A stretch of DNA of 64,000 bases from an uncultured Pelagibacteraceae bacterium (GCA_902598015.1 CACJZT010000001.1:37628-101627); one strand, 5' to 3'. Positions 1 to 9,098 are shown, counted from the first letter of the stretch. Program-made: numbers and translations. The notes: generated from the letters alone by a model not told the origin.

Positions 1-225
1 GATCATGATAAAAAAAGATTACATTTAAAATGTGAAATGATTGAAAAAAAAACAAAAAAACTTGCTGCAACAACAGAAAGTCTCTCTCTTTATATTGATC
101 TAGATAAACGAAAAGTTACAGAATTTGAAGAAGATAAAATAAAAATTATGGATGATTTTATCAATGAGAATAAAAATAATTTTAAAACTGATAATCTTGT
201 ACTTACAGATAAATTAAAAAAATAA
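1..225 (+). CDS. C-terminal fragment of a hotdog-fold thioesterase
   Basis: The reading frame is open from the first base, so this is the 3' end of a longer gene; 74 residues are visible. The run LAATTESLSLYIDL followed by a charged helix resembles the last strand and tail of 4HBT-type acyl-CoA thioesterases, including the thioesterase domain linked to carnitine dehydrogenase. Catalytic residues would lie upstream, outside the window. The stop is directly followed by the ATG of the HD-domain gene, so the two are probably co-transcribed. It could be a free thioesterase or the tail of a dehydrogenase-thioesterase fusion. The family call is moderate and the substrate unknown. Confidence 0.55.
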   Translation, partial: DHDKKRLHLKCEMIEKKTKKLAATTESLSLYIDLDKRKVTEFEEDKIKIMDDFINENKNNFKTDNLVLTDKLKK

Positions 226-762
226 ATGCAAATTGTAGAAGAAATTATTTATAATTTTGAAAATAATAAATCTTTATATATAGGTGAAAATATAACGATA
301 GCAGATCACATGATTCAATCTGCAATGCTTGCAGAAAAGGCAAAATGTGACGATGATCTAATATGTTCTTGCTTACTTCATGATTATGGACATTTTGTTA
401 TCGATGATCCAGATAAATTAGTAGAAAATAATAAAGATGGTGAACATGAGGTAATTGGATACAAATTTCTAAAAAAATATTTTAGCAACAAAGTTGTAAA
501 ACCAATTAAATATCATGTTTTAGCCAAGCGATATTTAGCAAGAGACAAAAGGTATTATAACAAATTGTCTAAAGCATCAAAGATTAGTCTAAAACTTCAA
601 GGGGGAATTTTGAATGATAAAGAGTGTGAAGATTTTGAAAATAAAGATTATTTCAAAAGTTCCATACTTCTCAGAAAATTTGATGAAGCTTCAAAAAAAG
701 TTGGTATTAAAATGAAAAATATCAATCAATATAAAGATTTAATAAAATTAAAATTAAAATGA
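226..762 (+). CDS. PhnZ-like HD-domain diiron oxygenase
   Basis: A 178-residue HD-domain protein. Visible metal ligands are H28 (in IADHMIQSA), H52-D53 and H56 (in LLHDYGHF), H74 (in GEHEV) and a later HVLAKRYL motif. Y18-x-x-E21 upstream mirrors the Tyr/Glu lid of PhnZ, the mixed-valent diiron oxygenase that cleaves C-P bonds of hydroxyphosphonates. TmpB, in the same family, releases glycine betaine from a trimethylated aminophosphonate. The gene sits between a thioesterase and a GMC oxidoreductase with a 4-base overlap to the latter, indicating one operon. A role in phosphonate or quaternary-ammonium catabolism is inferred; an ordinary HD phosphohydrolase is the alternative. Confidence 0.7.
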   Translation: MQIVEEIIYNFENNKSLYIGENITIADHMIQSAMLAEKAKCDDDLICSCLLHDYGHFVIDDPDKLVENNKDGEHEVIGYKFLKKYFSNKVVKPIKYHVLAKRYLARDKRYYNKLSKASKISLKLQGGILNDKECEDFENKDYFKSSILLRKFDEASKKVGIKMKNINQYKDLIKLKLK

Positions 763-2339
763 ATTTTGATTATATAATAATCGGTGCTGGCACAGCAGGT
801 TGTGTTCTTGCAAATAGACTAAGTGAAAATGGTAAATTTAATGTTGCTTTATTTGAAGCGGGTGGATCTAGTGATATTTGGAAGGTTAATATGCCTTTGG
901 CAATTTTGTATGCAATGCATGATCCAAAATATAACTATAAATATTATTCGGAACCAGAACCTAATTTAAATAATAGGAGATTATTTTGCCCAAGAGGAAA
1001 AATGATAGGTGGTTGTTCTGCACATAATGGGATGGTTTACGTTCGAGGAAACAAAAATGATTATGAAAGATGGGCTTCATTTGGTCTAAAATCATGGTCT
1101 TATGAAAATGTTTTACCATTTTTTAAAAAAATTGAGACATGGTCTGAAGGAGAGAATAAATTCAGAGGTGGGAAAGGAATTTTACCAGTAAATCAATCCA
1201 AAAACAAAAATCCATTGTTTAGTGCTTTTATTGATGCTTCTGTCGAAGCAGGATATAAAAAAAATGATGACATGAACGGAGAAGATCAAGAGGGATTTGG
1301 AATGTATGACATTACAATTCATAAAGGACAAAGAGCTAGCGCTTCTAAATATTATCTAGAACCAGCAAAAAAAAGAAAAAATTTAAAAGTCTTCACAAAT
1401 TCGTTTGCTGAAAGAATTATTTTTGAAGGAAAGAAAGCAGTCGGAATAGAAGTAAATATAAAAAATAAAGTCACAAAAGTTTATGCAAATAAAGAAGTTG
1501 TGCTGAGTGGAGGTTCAATCAATTCACCACAATTATTGATGTTATCAGGTGTTGGACCTGAAAAAGATTTAAAAGATAAAGGGATTAATGTTATCCACTC
1601 TTTAGAAGGAGTGGGTCAAAATTTACAAGATCACTTAGAAACTTACATTCAGCAAGAATGCAAAACTAAAGATACGCTCTATTCTTATGTTAGCAAAATA
1701 AATATGCTTAAAATTGGTATTCAATGGTTTCTTTCAAAAAGTGGCCCATGTTCTACTTCATTTTTAGAAGCAGGTGGTTTTTGCAAATCTTCAGAAGATA
1801 AAAGCTATCCGAATATTCAATTTCATTTTTTTCCAGCATTTGTAATCGATCATGGATTAGTTGACCCTGACAGACATGGTTATCAATTACATGCAAGTTT
1901 GAATCAACCTAAAAGTAGAGGACATATTAAATTAAATAGTTCAAATCCATACGATTACCCAAAAATTCAATTTAATTATTTAGAAGATGAATATGATTTA
2001 AAAGAAACAATTAAATGTGTTCGTGTAGCTAGAAAGATTTTAGGTCAAGACTCAATGAAGCCTTATGCTGGAAAAGAGATTGGTCCAGGTGAAGGCGCAA
2101 CTGATGATGAGCAAATTACAGAGTATATTAGATCAAAAGCCGAGACAGCTTATCATCCATCCTGTACATTAAAAATGGGTTTAGACAAAATGGCGGTAGT
2201 TGACGAAAAATTGAAAGTTCATGGTTTAGAAAATTTAAGAGTTGCAGATGCTTCTGTTATGCCCGAGATTACAAGTGGTAATTTAAATGCACCAACTTTA
2301 ATGATAGGTGAAAGAGCAGCTGACTTTATCCTTAATTAG
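759..2339 (+). CDS. GMC-family FAD oxidoreductase (choline dehydrogenase-like)
   Basis: A 526-residue glucose-methanol-choline oxidoreductase, the usual length for the family. The N-terminus carries the FAD-binding motif GAGTAG near residues 9-14. The two family signatures are present as PRGKMIGGCSAHNG (about 85-98) and GGSINSPQLLMLSGVG (about 250-265). The C-terminal catalytic His is in HPSCTLKMG and the partner Asn in LNAPTLMIGERAA. It resembles BetA-type choline dehydrogenases but also many other alcohol oxidases. The start overlaps the preceding HD gene by 4 bases, so the enzymes are probably translated together. An oxidation step on a small alcohol such as choline or a related compound is likely; the substrate cannot be read from sequence. 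Confidence 0.85.
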   Translation: MNFDYIIIGAGTAGCVLANRLSENGKFNVALFEAGGSSDIWKVNMPLAILYAMHDPKYNYKYYSEPEPNLNNRRLFCPRGKMIGGCSAHNGMVYVRGNKNDYERWASFGLKSWSYENVLPFFKKIETWSEGENKFRGGKGILPVNQSKNKNPLFSAFIDASVEAGYKKNDDMNGEDQEGFGMYDITIHKGQRASASKYYLEPAKKRKNLKVFTNSFAERIIFEGKKAVGIEVNIKNKVTKVYANKEVVLSGGSINSPQLLMLSGVGPEKDLKDKGINVIHSLEGVGQNLQDHLETYIQQECKTKDTLYSYVSKINMLKIGIQWFLSKSGPCSTSFLEAGGFCKSSEDKSYPNIQFHFFPAFVIDHGLVDPDRHGYQLHASLNQPKSRGHIKLNSSNPYDYPKIQFNYLEDEYDLKETIKCVRVARKILGQDSMKPYAGKEIGPGEGATDDEQITEYIRSKAETAYHPSCTLKMGLDKMAVVDEKLKVHGLENLRVADASVMPEITSGNLNAPTLMIGERAADFILN

Positions 2340-2808
2340 ACTCGAGATATTCTTTATATCTATCTAAACTTTCTTTAGGCCAAGCAATTTTAGGATCATA
2401 CATTTCATCATAGCAAATATCTTTGTTTACAATATTTATCCATGGATCTTTACTTTTAACAAATATGTGTGCTTGAGGTGGAAAAAGCTCTGGATTAGAT
2501 AAAGTATTTGTTCTGATACTTATCCTTTTAACAGCAAATTCATAGTCAGAATAAATGTAAACACCACACTTTTTACAAAAGTAAATTTTGCAGCTTTTTC
2601 CACTGCCTGCAATTAACTTCTTTTCTAAAAGCTCACCTTTGATATCTAATGAACTTTCAAAGATACTTGTATTAACAACGAAAGATGATCCTGTTATTTT
2701 CTTACAATCTTTACAATGACAAGCATGTGTAAATAAAGGCTTAGATTTAACAGTATATTTAATTTCTCCACAAATACAGCTACCAGAAATTGGTTTAAAA
2801 TCTTCCAT
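2332..2808 (-). CDS. GFA-family zinc protein (CENP-V/GFA fold)
   Basis: A 158-residue protein of the glutathione-dependent formaldehyde-activating enzyme family. Zinc-binding cysteines appear as CICG, CHCKDC and CKKCG, the order typical of the fold. I chose the ATG at 2808. A longer reading to 2892 adds 28 basic, hydrophobic residues and would overlap the divergent transporter gene. Its 3' end overlaps the convergent GMC gene by 8 bases. Members of this family rarely have a proven activity; formaldehyde-glutathione handling would fit beside demethylating catabolism but is not shown. Confidence 0.75.
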   Translation of the reverse strand: MEDFKPISGSCICGEIKYTVKSKPLFTHACHCKDCKKITGSSFVVNTSIFESSLDIKGELLEKKLIAGSGKSCKIYFCKKCGVYIYSDYEFAVKRISIRTNTLSNPELFPPQAHIFVKSKDPWINIVNKDICYDEMYDPKIAWPKESLDRYKEYLESN

Positions 2809-2870
2809 AAATACTTTTAAGAGTATCTTATTAATTATGAAGGTTAAAGTTTTTTTGATATAGGTGCGAT

Positions 2871-3818
2871 ATGCAAACAAACGATAATACAAAAGGTATT
2901 TTGTTTATTATGACTGGAATGGCCTTTTTTTCCATTCAAGACTCATTAATAAAATTCATTTTTGAAGATATTGCATTATTTGAGTTATATATGGGAAGAA
3001 CTTTAATACAGGCGACTATTCTCATATCTTTTTTTTTAATAACAAAAAAAAAATTTACTCTTAAAACCCATTATCCTTTTTTAACTTTGGTTAGGGTTGT
3101 TTGTTTCTTTTTTGGATTTGCTTTTTTTTATATTTCTTTAACCTTTATGTCCTTGGCGATGGTTAGTGCTTTGTTTTTCTCATGTCCTTTTTTTATGTCT
3201 ATGTTTGCTAAATTTTTCTTAAAGGAACAAATTGGAATTAGAAGATGGAGTGCAATTGTTGTTGGTTTTATAGGAGTATTAATTGTACTTAATCCAACAG
3301 TTGAAGAATTTAATTTTTTCAAATTAGCACCCGTTGGGTGTGCACTTTGTTATGCGTGCTCAATGACAATTACAAAATATACCTCTGATAAAGATAATAT
3401 TTATACTCAAATGACCTTACTTTATATTTTTGCTGTTGTTGTAAGTTTAATTATTTATCTTATTAGTGGAGACGGAAAATTTAATAATTTTTCTGATCCT
3501 ACTTTACAATTTATTGTTAGAGAATGGTTTACTAACCCTTTAGCTTCATGGCCTTATGTTTTTGTAATGGGAGTGGTTGCTTCTATATCTTTCTTTTGTG
3601 TCTTTTCAGCTTATAGTATTGCTTCACCGTCAATTGTATCTTTGTTTGAATACTCTTATATAATTTTTGCGATGATTGCAGGATATATATTATTTGAAAC
3701 AATACCTGAGCCAAGAACGTTTCTTGGGGCATCTATTATTATTTCTGCTGGAGTATATATTTACTTTAGGGAAAAAGTCAGAGGTCAAATGATTGCGACA
3801 GACACTCCAAATAGATAA
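2871..3818 (+). CDS. DMT-superfamily (EamA) transporter
   Basis: A 315-residue inner-membrane protein with about ten hydrophobic segments arranged as two EamA repeats. The first begins near ILFIMTGMAFFSIQDS and the second after residue 150 at LAPVGCALCYACSM. Drug/metabolite transporters of this type usually export small metabolites or amino acids. The gene is divergent from the GFA gene and upstream of a liv-type binding protein, with about 110 bases between. The substrate is unknown. Confidence 0.85.
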   Translation: MQTNDNTKGILFIMTGMAFFSIQDSLIKFIFEDIALFELYMGRTLIQATILISFFLITKKKFTLKTHYPFLTLVRVVCFFFGFAFFYISLTFMSLAMVSALFFSCPFFMSMFAKFFLKEQIGIRRWSAIVVGFIGVLIVLNPTVEEFNFFKLAPVGCALCYACSMTITKYTSDKDNIYTQMTLLYIFAVVVSLIIYLISGDGKFNNFSDPTLQFIVREWFTNPLASWPYVFVMGVVASISFFCVFSAYSIASPSIVSLFEYSYIIFAMIAGYILFETIPEPRTFLGASIIISAGVYIYFREKVRGQMIATDTPNR

Positions 3819-3905
3819 TTGTTTAAATTATAAGTATTTGTTCGAAAATTGAGATAATTTTCTCATTGAAATAATAATTTAATAGGATTTAATTTTGATT
3901 ATATA

Positions 3906-3919
3906 AATTGTTAACAATT
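3906..3919. promoter_or_regulatory. 14-bp perfect palindrome upstream of a binding-protein gene
   Basis: AATTGTTAACAATT is a perfect palindrome lying between the probable promoter region and the strong Shine-Dalgarno sequence (AAAGGGA) of the binding-protein gene that starts at 3931. Its position fits an operator that would block transcription when bound, but it is AT-rich and could arise by chance. Confidence 0.3.
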
Positions 3920-3930
3920 AAAGGGAAAAT

Positions 3931-5121
3931 ATGAAAAAATTACTAATAGGTATATTCGTGTTTATCTTAAGCTTTACTTCAAAAGCTTTTTCAGATGGGC
4001 ATGGAATTAAAATGGGTATTATTTTAGGATTTACTGGTCCTATTGAAACCCTAACACCTGCAATGGCTGCTTCTGCTGAACTTGCTTTTAAAGAAGCTTC
4101 AGATTCTGGCTCATTACTTGGTGGAAAAAAAATATCTGTAGAAAGAGCTGACTCAACTTGTGTTGATTCTGCTGCTGCTACAACTGCTGCTGAAGGTTTA
4201 GTTTCAGGTGGTGTAGTTGCTATTATGGGTGCTGATTGTTCTGGTGTTACAGGTGCAATAGCAACTAATGTTGCCGTACCAAATGGTGTTGTTATGATTT
4301 CACCATCAGCTACATCTCCAGGATTAACTGATCTTAATGATAATGGTTATTTCTTTAGAACTGCTCCATCAGATGCTAGAGGAGGACAAGTCTTAGCGGA
4401 TATTACAAAGGACAGAAAAGTTAAATCATTAGCTGTAACTCATACTAACAATGACTACGGAAAAGGTTTAGCTGATGTTTATGTAGCTGCAGTTAAAGCT
4501 CATGGTATTAAAGTAACAGCTGTTACAGCACACGAAGAAGGTAAAGGTGACTATGGTGCAGAAGTAGCTACACTTGCAGCAGCGGGTGGAGATGCTCTTG
4601 CTGTTTTAGGTTACTTAGATCAAGCTGGTGGTAGTATAATTCAAGGATCATTAGACTCTGGATCATTTGATACTTTTGTTCTTTCAGATGGAATGATTGG
4701 TGACTCTCTTACTGACAGATTTGGAAAAGATTTAAATAAATCATTTGGATCTTTACCTGGATCAATGGGTAAAGGTGCTGGTATATTTAAAGAAGTTGCT
4801 AGTGCTGGTGGTATTGATTCATCAGGTCCTTATACAGGTGAAAGTTATGACGCGGCAGCCTTGATCACACTTGCAATGCAAGCTGGTGGAAAAGCTGACA
4901 GAATGACTGTTCAAAAAAATGTAATGTCAGTAGCCAATGCTCCAGGAACAAAAATTTATCCAGGTGAATTAAAGAAAGCACTTGATTTATTAGCTAAAGG
5001 TAAAGCGGTAAACTATGAAGGTGCTACAGCTGTTGAATTTACAGATGTTGGTGAAGCTTTTGGATCTTTTATTGAAAAAGAAATAAAAGGTGGAAAGTTT
5101 AAAGACAAAAAGCAAAGATAA
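3931..5121 (+). CDS. Branched-chain amino-acid-type ABC transporter substrate-binding protein
   Basis: A 396-residue periplasmic binding protein of the Peripla_BP_6/LivJ type. An N-terminal signal peptide ends near SFTSKAFSDG. The mature part begins KMGIILGFTGPIETLTP, the typical first strand of HAAT binding proteins. A good Shine-Dalgarno (AAAGGGA) lies 6 bases before the ATG. Codons are rich in GCT, GGT and GTT compared with neighbours, as in highly expressed genes. It is convergent with livM and shares a bidirectional terminator with it. It most likely feeds the adjacent livGFHM permease. The ligand may be an amino acid, amide or organic acid. Confidence 0.88.
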   Translation: MKKLLIGIFVFILSFTSKAFSDGHGIKMGIILGFTGPIETLTPAMAASAELAFKEASDSGSLLGGKKISVERADSTCVDSAAATTAAEGLVSGGVVAIMGADCSGVTGAIATNVAVPNGVVMISPSATSPGLTDLNDNGYFFRTAPSDARGGQVLADITKDRKVKSLAVTHTNNDYGKGLADVYVAAVKAHGIKVTAVTAHEEGKGDYGAEVATLAAAGGDALAVLGYLDQAGGSIIQGSLDSGSFDTFVLSDGMIGDSLTDRFGKDLNKSFGSLPGSMGKGAGIFKEVASAGGIDSSGPYTGESYDAAALITLAMQAGGKADRMTVQKNVMSVANAPGTKIYPGELKKALDLLAKGKAVNYEGATAVEFTDVGEAFGSFIEKEIKGGKFKDKKQR

Positions 5122-5130
5122 TTAGAAATT

Positions 5131-5158
5131 AAAACCCCAGTTTCTTAACTGGGGTTTT
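5131..5158. terminator. Bidirectional rho-independent terminator
   Basis: A 12-bp perfect stem, AAAACCCCAGTT pairing with AACTGGGGTTTT around a TCTT loop, lies between the binding-protein gene and the convergent livM transcript. The A/T ends of the stem give a T-run in both directions, so it can end both operons. Confidence 0.9.
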
Positions 5159-5225
5159 AAAATAAATATTTGTCAGATAAATAAAATATTAATCCTAAAA
5201 CAATACCTAATAAAATATAGTACAT
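5157..5225 (-). CDS. 22-residue hydrophobic microprotein coupled to livM
   Basis: An ORF too short for routine calling begins at a TAATG junction: the last A of the livM stop codon is the first base of its ATG. It encodes 22 residues that start MYYILLGIVLGLIFYL and end SDKYLF, a single predicted membrane helix with a GxxxG motif and a short charged tail. It stops inside the outer edge of the terminator stem. The stop-start overlap suggests translational coupling to the permease operon. Function is unknown; a small transporter subunit or regulator is possible. A chance ORF remains the alternative. Confidence 0.45.
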   Translation of the reverse strand: MYYILLGIVLGLIFYLSDKYLF

Positions 5226-6595
5226 TATTGTTTGATGATTTTTTCTGGAATAATTCCTTGTGGTCTATAACGCATTATTAAAAGTAAACCAATTCCAATA
5301 ACCAAGAATCTAAAATATGGAGCACTTTCAATTAAGTGAACTCTAACTGCATTAGTTTCTGGCAGATGGGATGTAAACAAATTAATTAAAAATAATGCAA
5401 TTGGAGCAGCTTCGACCCATAAAAACCAAACTACAAATCCCCCCAATATTGCTCCGAAATTATTTCCTGTTCCACCTACTATAACCATAACCCAAATTAC
5501 AAAAGTATATCTCATAGGTCTGTAGCTACCTGGTGTAAACAAACCGTCATTTGTAACCATCATAGCTCCAGCTAAGCCAACAATTGCAGATCCCAAAATA
5601 AAAATAAGAAGATGCTCTTTAACAATATTTTTACCCATTGCACTTGCCGCCTCTTCATTATCTCTTATAGCTCTCATTTTTCTTCCCCAAGGTGAATAAA
5701 GGGCTTTCTGTGTCACAATTAACAAGATAATAACAACAGTAAGAAATAAACCTGTAAAACATAATTTTACATAGACCGATGAAGCATCAATAACCATTTG
5801 ATTTAGAGCTTCTTGCTTATCAGAGATTGAATTAATCAAATTTAATTTTGATGAATTAAATTTTGTAACTAAATTTATAAACCATTCTGAAGTTTGTAGA
5901 TCTATTTCGTATGGTGCTGGTCTTTTTAATCCTATTACATTTTTTACACCTCTTGCCAACCATTCCTCATGTTTAATAATTGAAACGATAATTTCTGCTA
6001 TTAATAATGTTGCAATAGCTAAATAATCTGCACGAAGACCTAATGCGATCTTTCCTATGACAAATGCTAAACCGCCAGCCAAAAGCGCACCGAAAATCCA
6101 GGAAAATAAAACGGGTAATCCCATGCCACCGAGAAATCCTGTCTTTGCTGGATCAACTGACTCTATAGCTTCTATCCCTGGTGCAGCAGTTACTCTTAGT
6201 AAAATTATTCCACCCAAGATTACAGAAGCTACTGAGTAATTTCTTAATTTAGACTTATCAAATCTATTAAGTATAAATTTAACTATAAAGATAATTGCAA
6301 CAATTATCCATATACAAGCTAAAATATTTAAACCTCCAACTTGCCAAGCTTTTTTGACTGGTTCAACCGAAACTAAAACTACAGCTAATCCTCCTAATGC
6401 TGTGTATCCCATTATACCAAAATTAATTAATCCAGCATAACCCCATTGTATATTTGCTCCAATTGTCATAACTGCAGAAATTAAACAATAATTTAAAATA
6501 GTTAATGCAATAGACCATGATTGAAATATCCCAACCAAAATTATTAAAAATATCATGATTGAGTATGCGGCAATGACATTTTTGTAATTCCTCAT
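5225..6595 (-). CDS. livM: HAAT ABC transporter permease LivM
   Basis: A 456-residue LivM-type inner-membrane permease with about ten hydrophobic segments. It carries the LivM/LivH signature region around MRAIRDNEEAASAMGKN, the loop that contacts the ATPases. It is longer than a typical LivM (about 320-420), with an extra hydrophilic stretch near residues 220-270. It overlaps livH by 4 bases and is the last large gene of the P5CR-like-livG-livF-livH-livM transcript. It forms the channel with LivH. Confidence 0.88.
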   Translation of the reverse strand: MRNYKNVIAAYSIMIFLIILVGIFQSWSIALTILNYCLISAVMTIGANIQWGYAGLINFGIMGYTALGGLAVVLVSVEPVKKAWQVGGLNILACIWIIVAIIFIVKFILNRFDKSKLRNYSVASVILGGIILLRVTAAPGIEAIESVDPAKTGFLGGMGLPVLFSWIFGALLAGGLAFVIGKIALGLRADYLAIATLLIAEIIVSIIKHEEWLARGVKNVIGLKRPAPYEIDLQTSEWFINLVTKFNSSKLNLINSISDKQEALNQMVIDASSVYVKLCFTGLFLTVVIILLIVTQKALYSPWGRKMRAIRDNEEAASAMGKNIVKEHLLIFILGSAIVGLAGAMMVTNDGLFTPGSYRPMRYTFVIWVMVIVGGTGNNFGAILGGFVVWFLWVEAAPIALFLINLFTSHLPETNAVRVHLIESAPYFRFLVIGIGLLLIMRYRPQGIIPEKIIKQ

Positions 6596-7602
6596 ATTAC
6601 TTTTCCTTTAAAGATACCTGACGGCCTTATTAATAAAACAATTACTAAAATTGAGAATGAAACTGCAAACTTGTAATCTGTCGATAATAACTGGAGTAAA
6701 GAGTCTGGCTCAAGATGTTCAGGTAATAGATATGAAATAAATCTTTTGTATGCGTAAGTTACAAATATTTCTGCAAAAGCTATAACATACCCACCTAGGA
6801 AAGCTCCAAATGGATTTCCGATTCCTCCAACAATTGCTGCGGCGAATATTGGAAGCATATTGTTAAAATAAACAAAAGGTCTATAACTTTTATCTAAACC
6901 GTATAATACTCCACCAATAGTGGCCAAAATTCCTGCGATTACCCATGTTATCAAAACAACTCTCTTAGGATCTATACCAGACAATAATGCTAAATCTTCA
7001 TTGTCCGAATAAGCTCTCATACTTGTTCCAGTTTTAGTTCTATTTAAAAACCAAAACATTATTGAAACAATAATTAAAGTTACGATTATTGTTATTGCTT
7101 GTGTTGATTTTAAAGTTATACCTTCTGCAAGACCAGTCATTTCTTTAAATTCTGTTGCTTTAATTATAAATTTTTCACCATCTAAAAATCTTCTATCAGA
7201 TGGTCCAATGATTATTCTAATTAAGGCTTGAGTGACAAACATTACCCCTACACTAACCATTGCAAACTGAACTGGAGGACTTTTTTTTATCCTGTAATAA
7301 CTGAAAACAAATTTGTCTATGATTAACATATATAAAATCATCATTAGGATGGCGAAAGGAATTGTTAAAAGTGCTGTTGGTAGAACACCTAATCCAAAAC
7401 CTAAGGACTGAAAATAATATGTTAGAATAACTGCAAACATTGTTCCAAAGGACATCATGTCTCCGGTTGCAAAATTAGCAAATCTTAAAACTGCATAAAT
7501 TAAAGTAACAAAAATAGCACCTAAAGCTAATTGTGAACCATAAGCTAAGGCTGGTATTACTGTGAAATTAAAAAGTACAATTATTGCATTTAAGAAATCC
7601 AT
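6592..7602 (-). CDS. livH: HAAT ABC transporter permease LivH
   Basis: A 336-residue LivH-type permease. The N-terminal half has the conserved ATGDMMSFGTMFA motif, and the loop MRAYSDNEDLALLSGI is the EAA-like ATPase contact site. The later GGIGNPFGAFLGG is the conserved permease motif. It overlaps livM by 4 bases and abuts livF, so all are co-translated. It partners with LivM in the membrane to import the ligand delivered by the periplasmic binding protein. Confidence 0.9.
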   Translation of the reverse strand: MDFLNAIIVLFNFTVIPALAYGSQLALGAIFVTLIYAVLRFANFATGDMMSFGTMFAVILTYYFQSLGFGLGVLPTALLTIPFAILMMILYMLIIDKFVFSYYRIKKSPPVQFAMVSVGVMFVTQALIRIIIGPSDRRFLDGEKFIIKATEFKEMTGLAEGITLKSTQAITIIVTLIIVSIMFWFLNRTKTGTSMRAYSDNEDLALLSGIDPKRVVLITWVIAGILATIGGVLYGLDKSYRPFVYFNNMLPIFAAAIVGGIGNPFGAFLGGYVIAFAEIFVTYAYKRFISYLLPEHLEPDSLLQLLSTDYKFAVSFSILVIVLLIRPSGIFKGKVI

Positions 7603-8309
7603 TATGCTCCCAAAAATGATCTACGAACCTCAGGATCCTCAAGCAAATCATTACCGGATCCCTCAAATTTATTTTGACCTGTTACCAATACATAGCCTCG
7701 ATCTGAAATACTTAATGCTTGCTTTGCGTTTTGCTCAACCATAATAACGGCAACATTTGTTTTTTTAACTTTTATTATATGTTCAAACAATTCATCCATT
7801 ACAATTGGAGAAACTCCAGCTGTAGGCTCATCTAACATAAGAACTGATGGATCACTCATTAAAGCTCTTCCAAGGGCGACTTGCTGACGTTGTCCACCAG
7901 ATAATTGTCCGACGACTTGGGATTTTTTTTCACTCAAGATTGGAAATAAACTATAAATACTCTCAATTTTATTTTCTAAACTCCCTTCTGTCAAAAAGCC
8001 ACCAATCTCTAAATTTTCTCTTACAGTTAATTCTGCAAATACATTTCTTGTTTGTGGAACAAATGAAATACCCTTTTTTACTCGATCTTGAGGATTAATT
8101 TTTGAAATATCTTCACCGTTCAAAGTTACAGAGCCTGATTTTAATTTTAATAATCCGAGCATCGCTTTCATAGCTGTTGATTTGCCAGCTCCATTGGGAC
8201 CTAGAATGGCAACTATCTCTCCCCTATTGGCAGTTATGGAGCATGAACTAATAATATCAGGACCATCCCCATAACCTGCAGTCATTTTTGCTCCTTCAAA
8301 GTATGCCAT
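7602..8309 (-). CDS. livF: HAAT ABC transporter ATPase LivF
   Basis: A 235-residue ABC ATPase. Walker A is GPNGAGKST, the signature LSGGQRQ and Walker B VLMLDEPTAG, followed by a conserved switch His. Length and the short C-terminus ending RRSFLGA are typical of LivF. It abuts or overlaps its neighbours livG and livH by one base each. It energises import with LivG as an ATPase heterodimer. Confidence 0.9.
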   Translation of the reverse strand: MAYFEGAKMTAGYGDGPDIISSCSITANRGEIVAILGPNGAGKSTAMKAMLGLLKLKSGSVTLNGEDISKINPQDRVKKGISFVPQTRNVFAELTVRENLEIGGFLTEGSLENKIESIYSLFPILSEKKSQVVGQLSGGQRQQVALGRALMSDPSVLMLDEPTAGVSPIVMDELFEHIIKVKKTNVAVIMVEQNAKQALSISDRGYVLVTGQNKFEGSGNDLLEDPEVRRSFLGA

Positions 8310-9097
8310 TAATTTTCTTTTTTTGTTAAGTTTGACTTTCCAAGATAACTCTCAATTACTTTTTCATTTTTTTTGACTTCTTCAGATGTTCCTTCAAATA
8401 AAACTGAACCATCTGCCATTACTATTACCGGATCACACATTCTGCTTATAAAATCCATATCATGCTCTATCATACAAAAGGTATAATTTTTTTCTTTATT
8501 CAATTTTAATATTGCAGTTCCTAGATCTTTTAAAAGTGTTCGATTAACTCCCGCTCCTACTTCGTCAAGTAAAACCAATTTTGCATCAACCATCATAGTT
8601 CTTCCTAATTCTAATAATTTTTTTTGTCCTCCTGAAAGATTTCCAGCTCTTTCATTGGCCAAATGTGTTAAATTAAGAAAATCAACAACCTCATAGGCTT
8701 TTTCTCTAATAACTTTTTCCTCTTTTTTAACTAGTCCAGGTTTAATAAGCGCATTTAATAAATTTTCTCCACTTTGATTTGATGGCACCATCATTAAGTT
8801 TTCTAAAACTGTTAAATTTGAAAATTCATGTGCAATTTGAAATGTCCTTAATAATCCTCTGCCAAATAACTCATGTGATGGTATATCGGTAATATTTTCA
8901 TCATTAAATATTACCTCTCCATCATTAGATTTTAAATTTCCAGCTATTAAATTAAATAATGTTGTTTTTCCTGAGCCGTTTGGGCCAATTATTCCAGTGA
9001 TTGAACCCGATCTAATATTTAATGAGCAATTTGATACTGCTGCTAATCCTCCGAATAATTTTGTAAGATTATTTACCTGTAAGATATTGTCAGACAT
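8309..9097 (-). CDS. livG: HAAT ABC transporter ATPase LivG
   Basis: A 262-residue ABC ATPase of the LivG type. It has Walker A GPNGSGKTT, signature LSGGQKK and Walker B LVLLDEVGAGV, followed by the characteristic IEHDMDFI region and a C-terminal extension ending in ESYLGKSN. The EVGAG in place of the common EPTAG is a mild variant that keeps the catalytic Glu. It starts 2 bases after the stop of the P5CR-like gene, implying one transcript. Confidence 0.9.
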   Translation of the reverse strand: MSDNILQVNNLTKLFGGLAAVSNCSLNIRSGSITGIIGPNGSGKTTLFNLIAGNLKSNDGEVIFNDENITDIPSHELFGRGLLRTFQIAHEFSNLTVLENLMMVPSNQSGENLLNALIKPGLVKKEEKVIREKAYEVVDFLNLTHLANERAGNLSGGQKKLLELGRTMMVDAKLVLLDEVGAGVNRTLLKDLGTAILKLNKEKNYTFCMIEHDMDFISRMCDPVIVMADGSVLFEGTSEEVKKNEKVIESYLGKSNLTKKEN

Positions 9098-9098
9098 T

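Noticed and set aside
2809..2892. N-terminal extension of the GFA-family gene
   Set aside because: It would overlap the divergent DMT gene, adds a basic hydrophobic stretch absent from the family, and an ATG at 2808 fits better.
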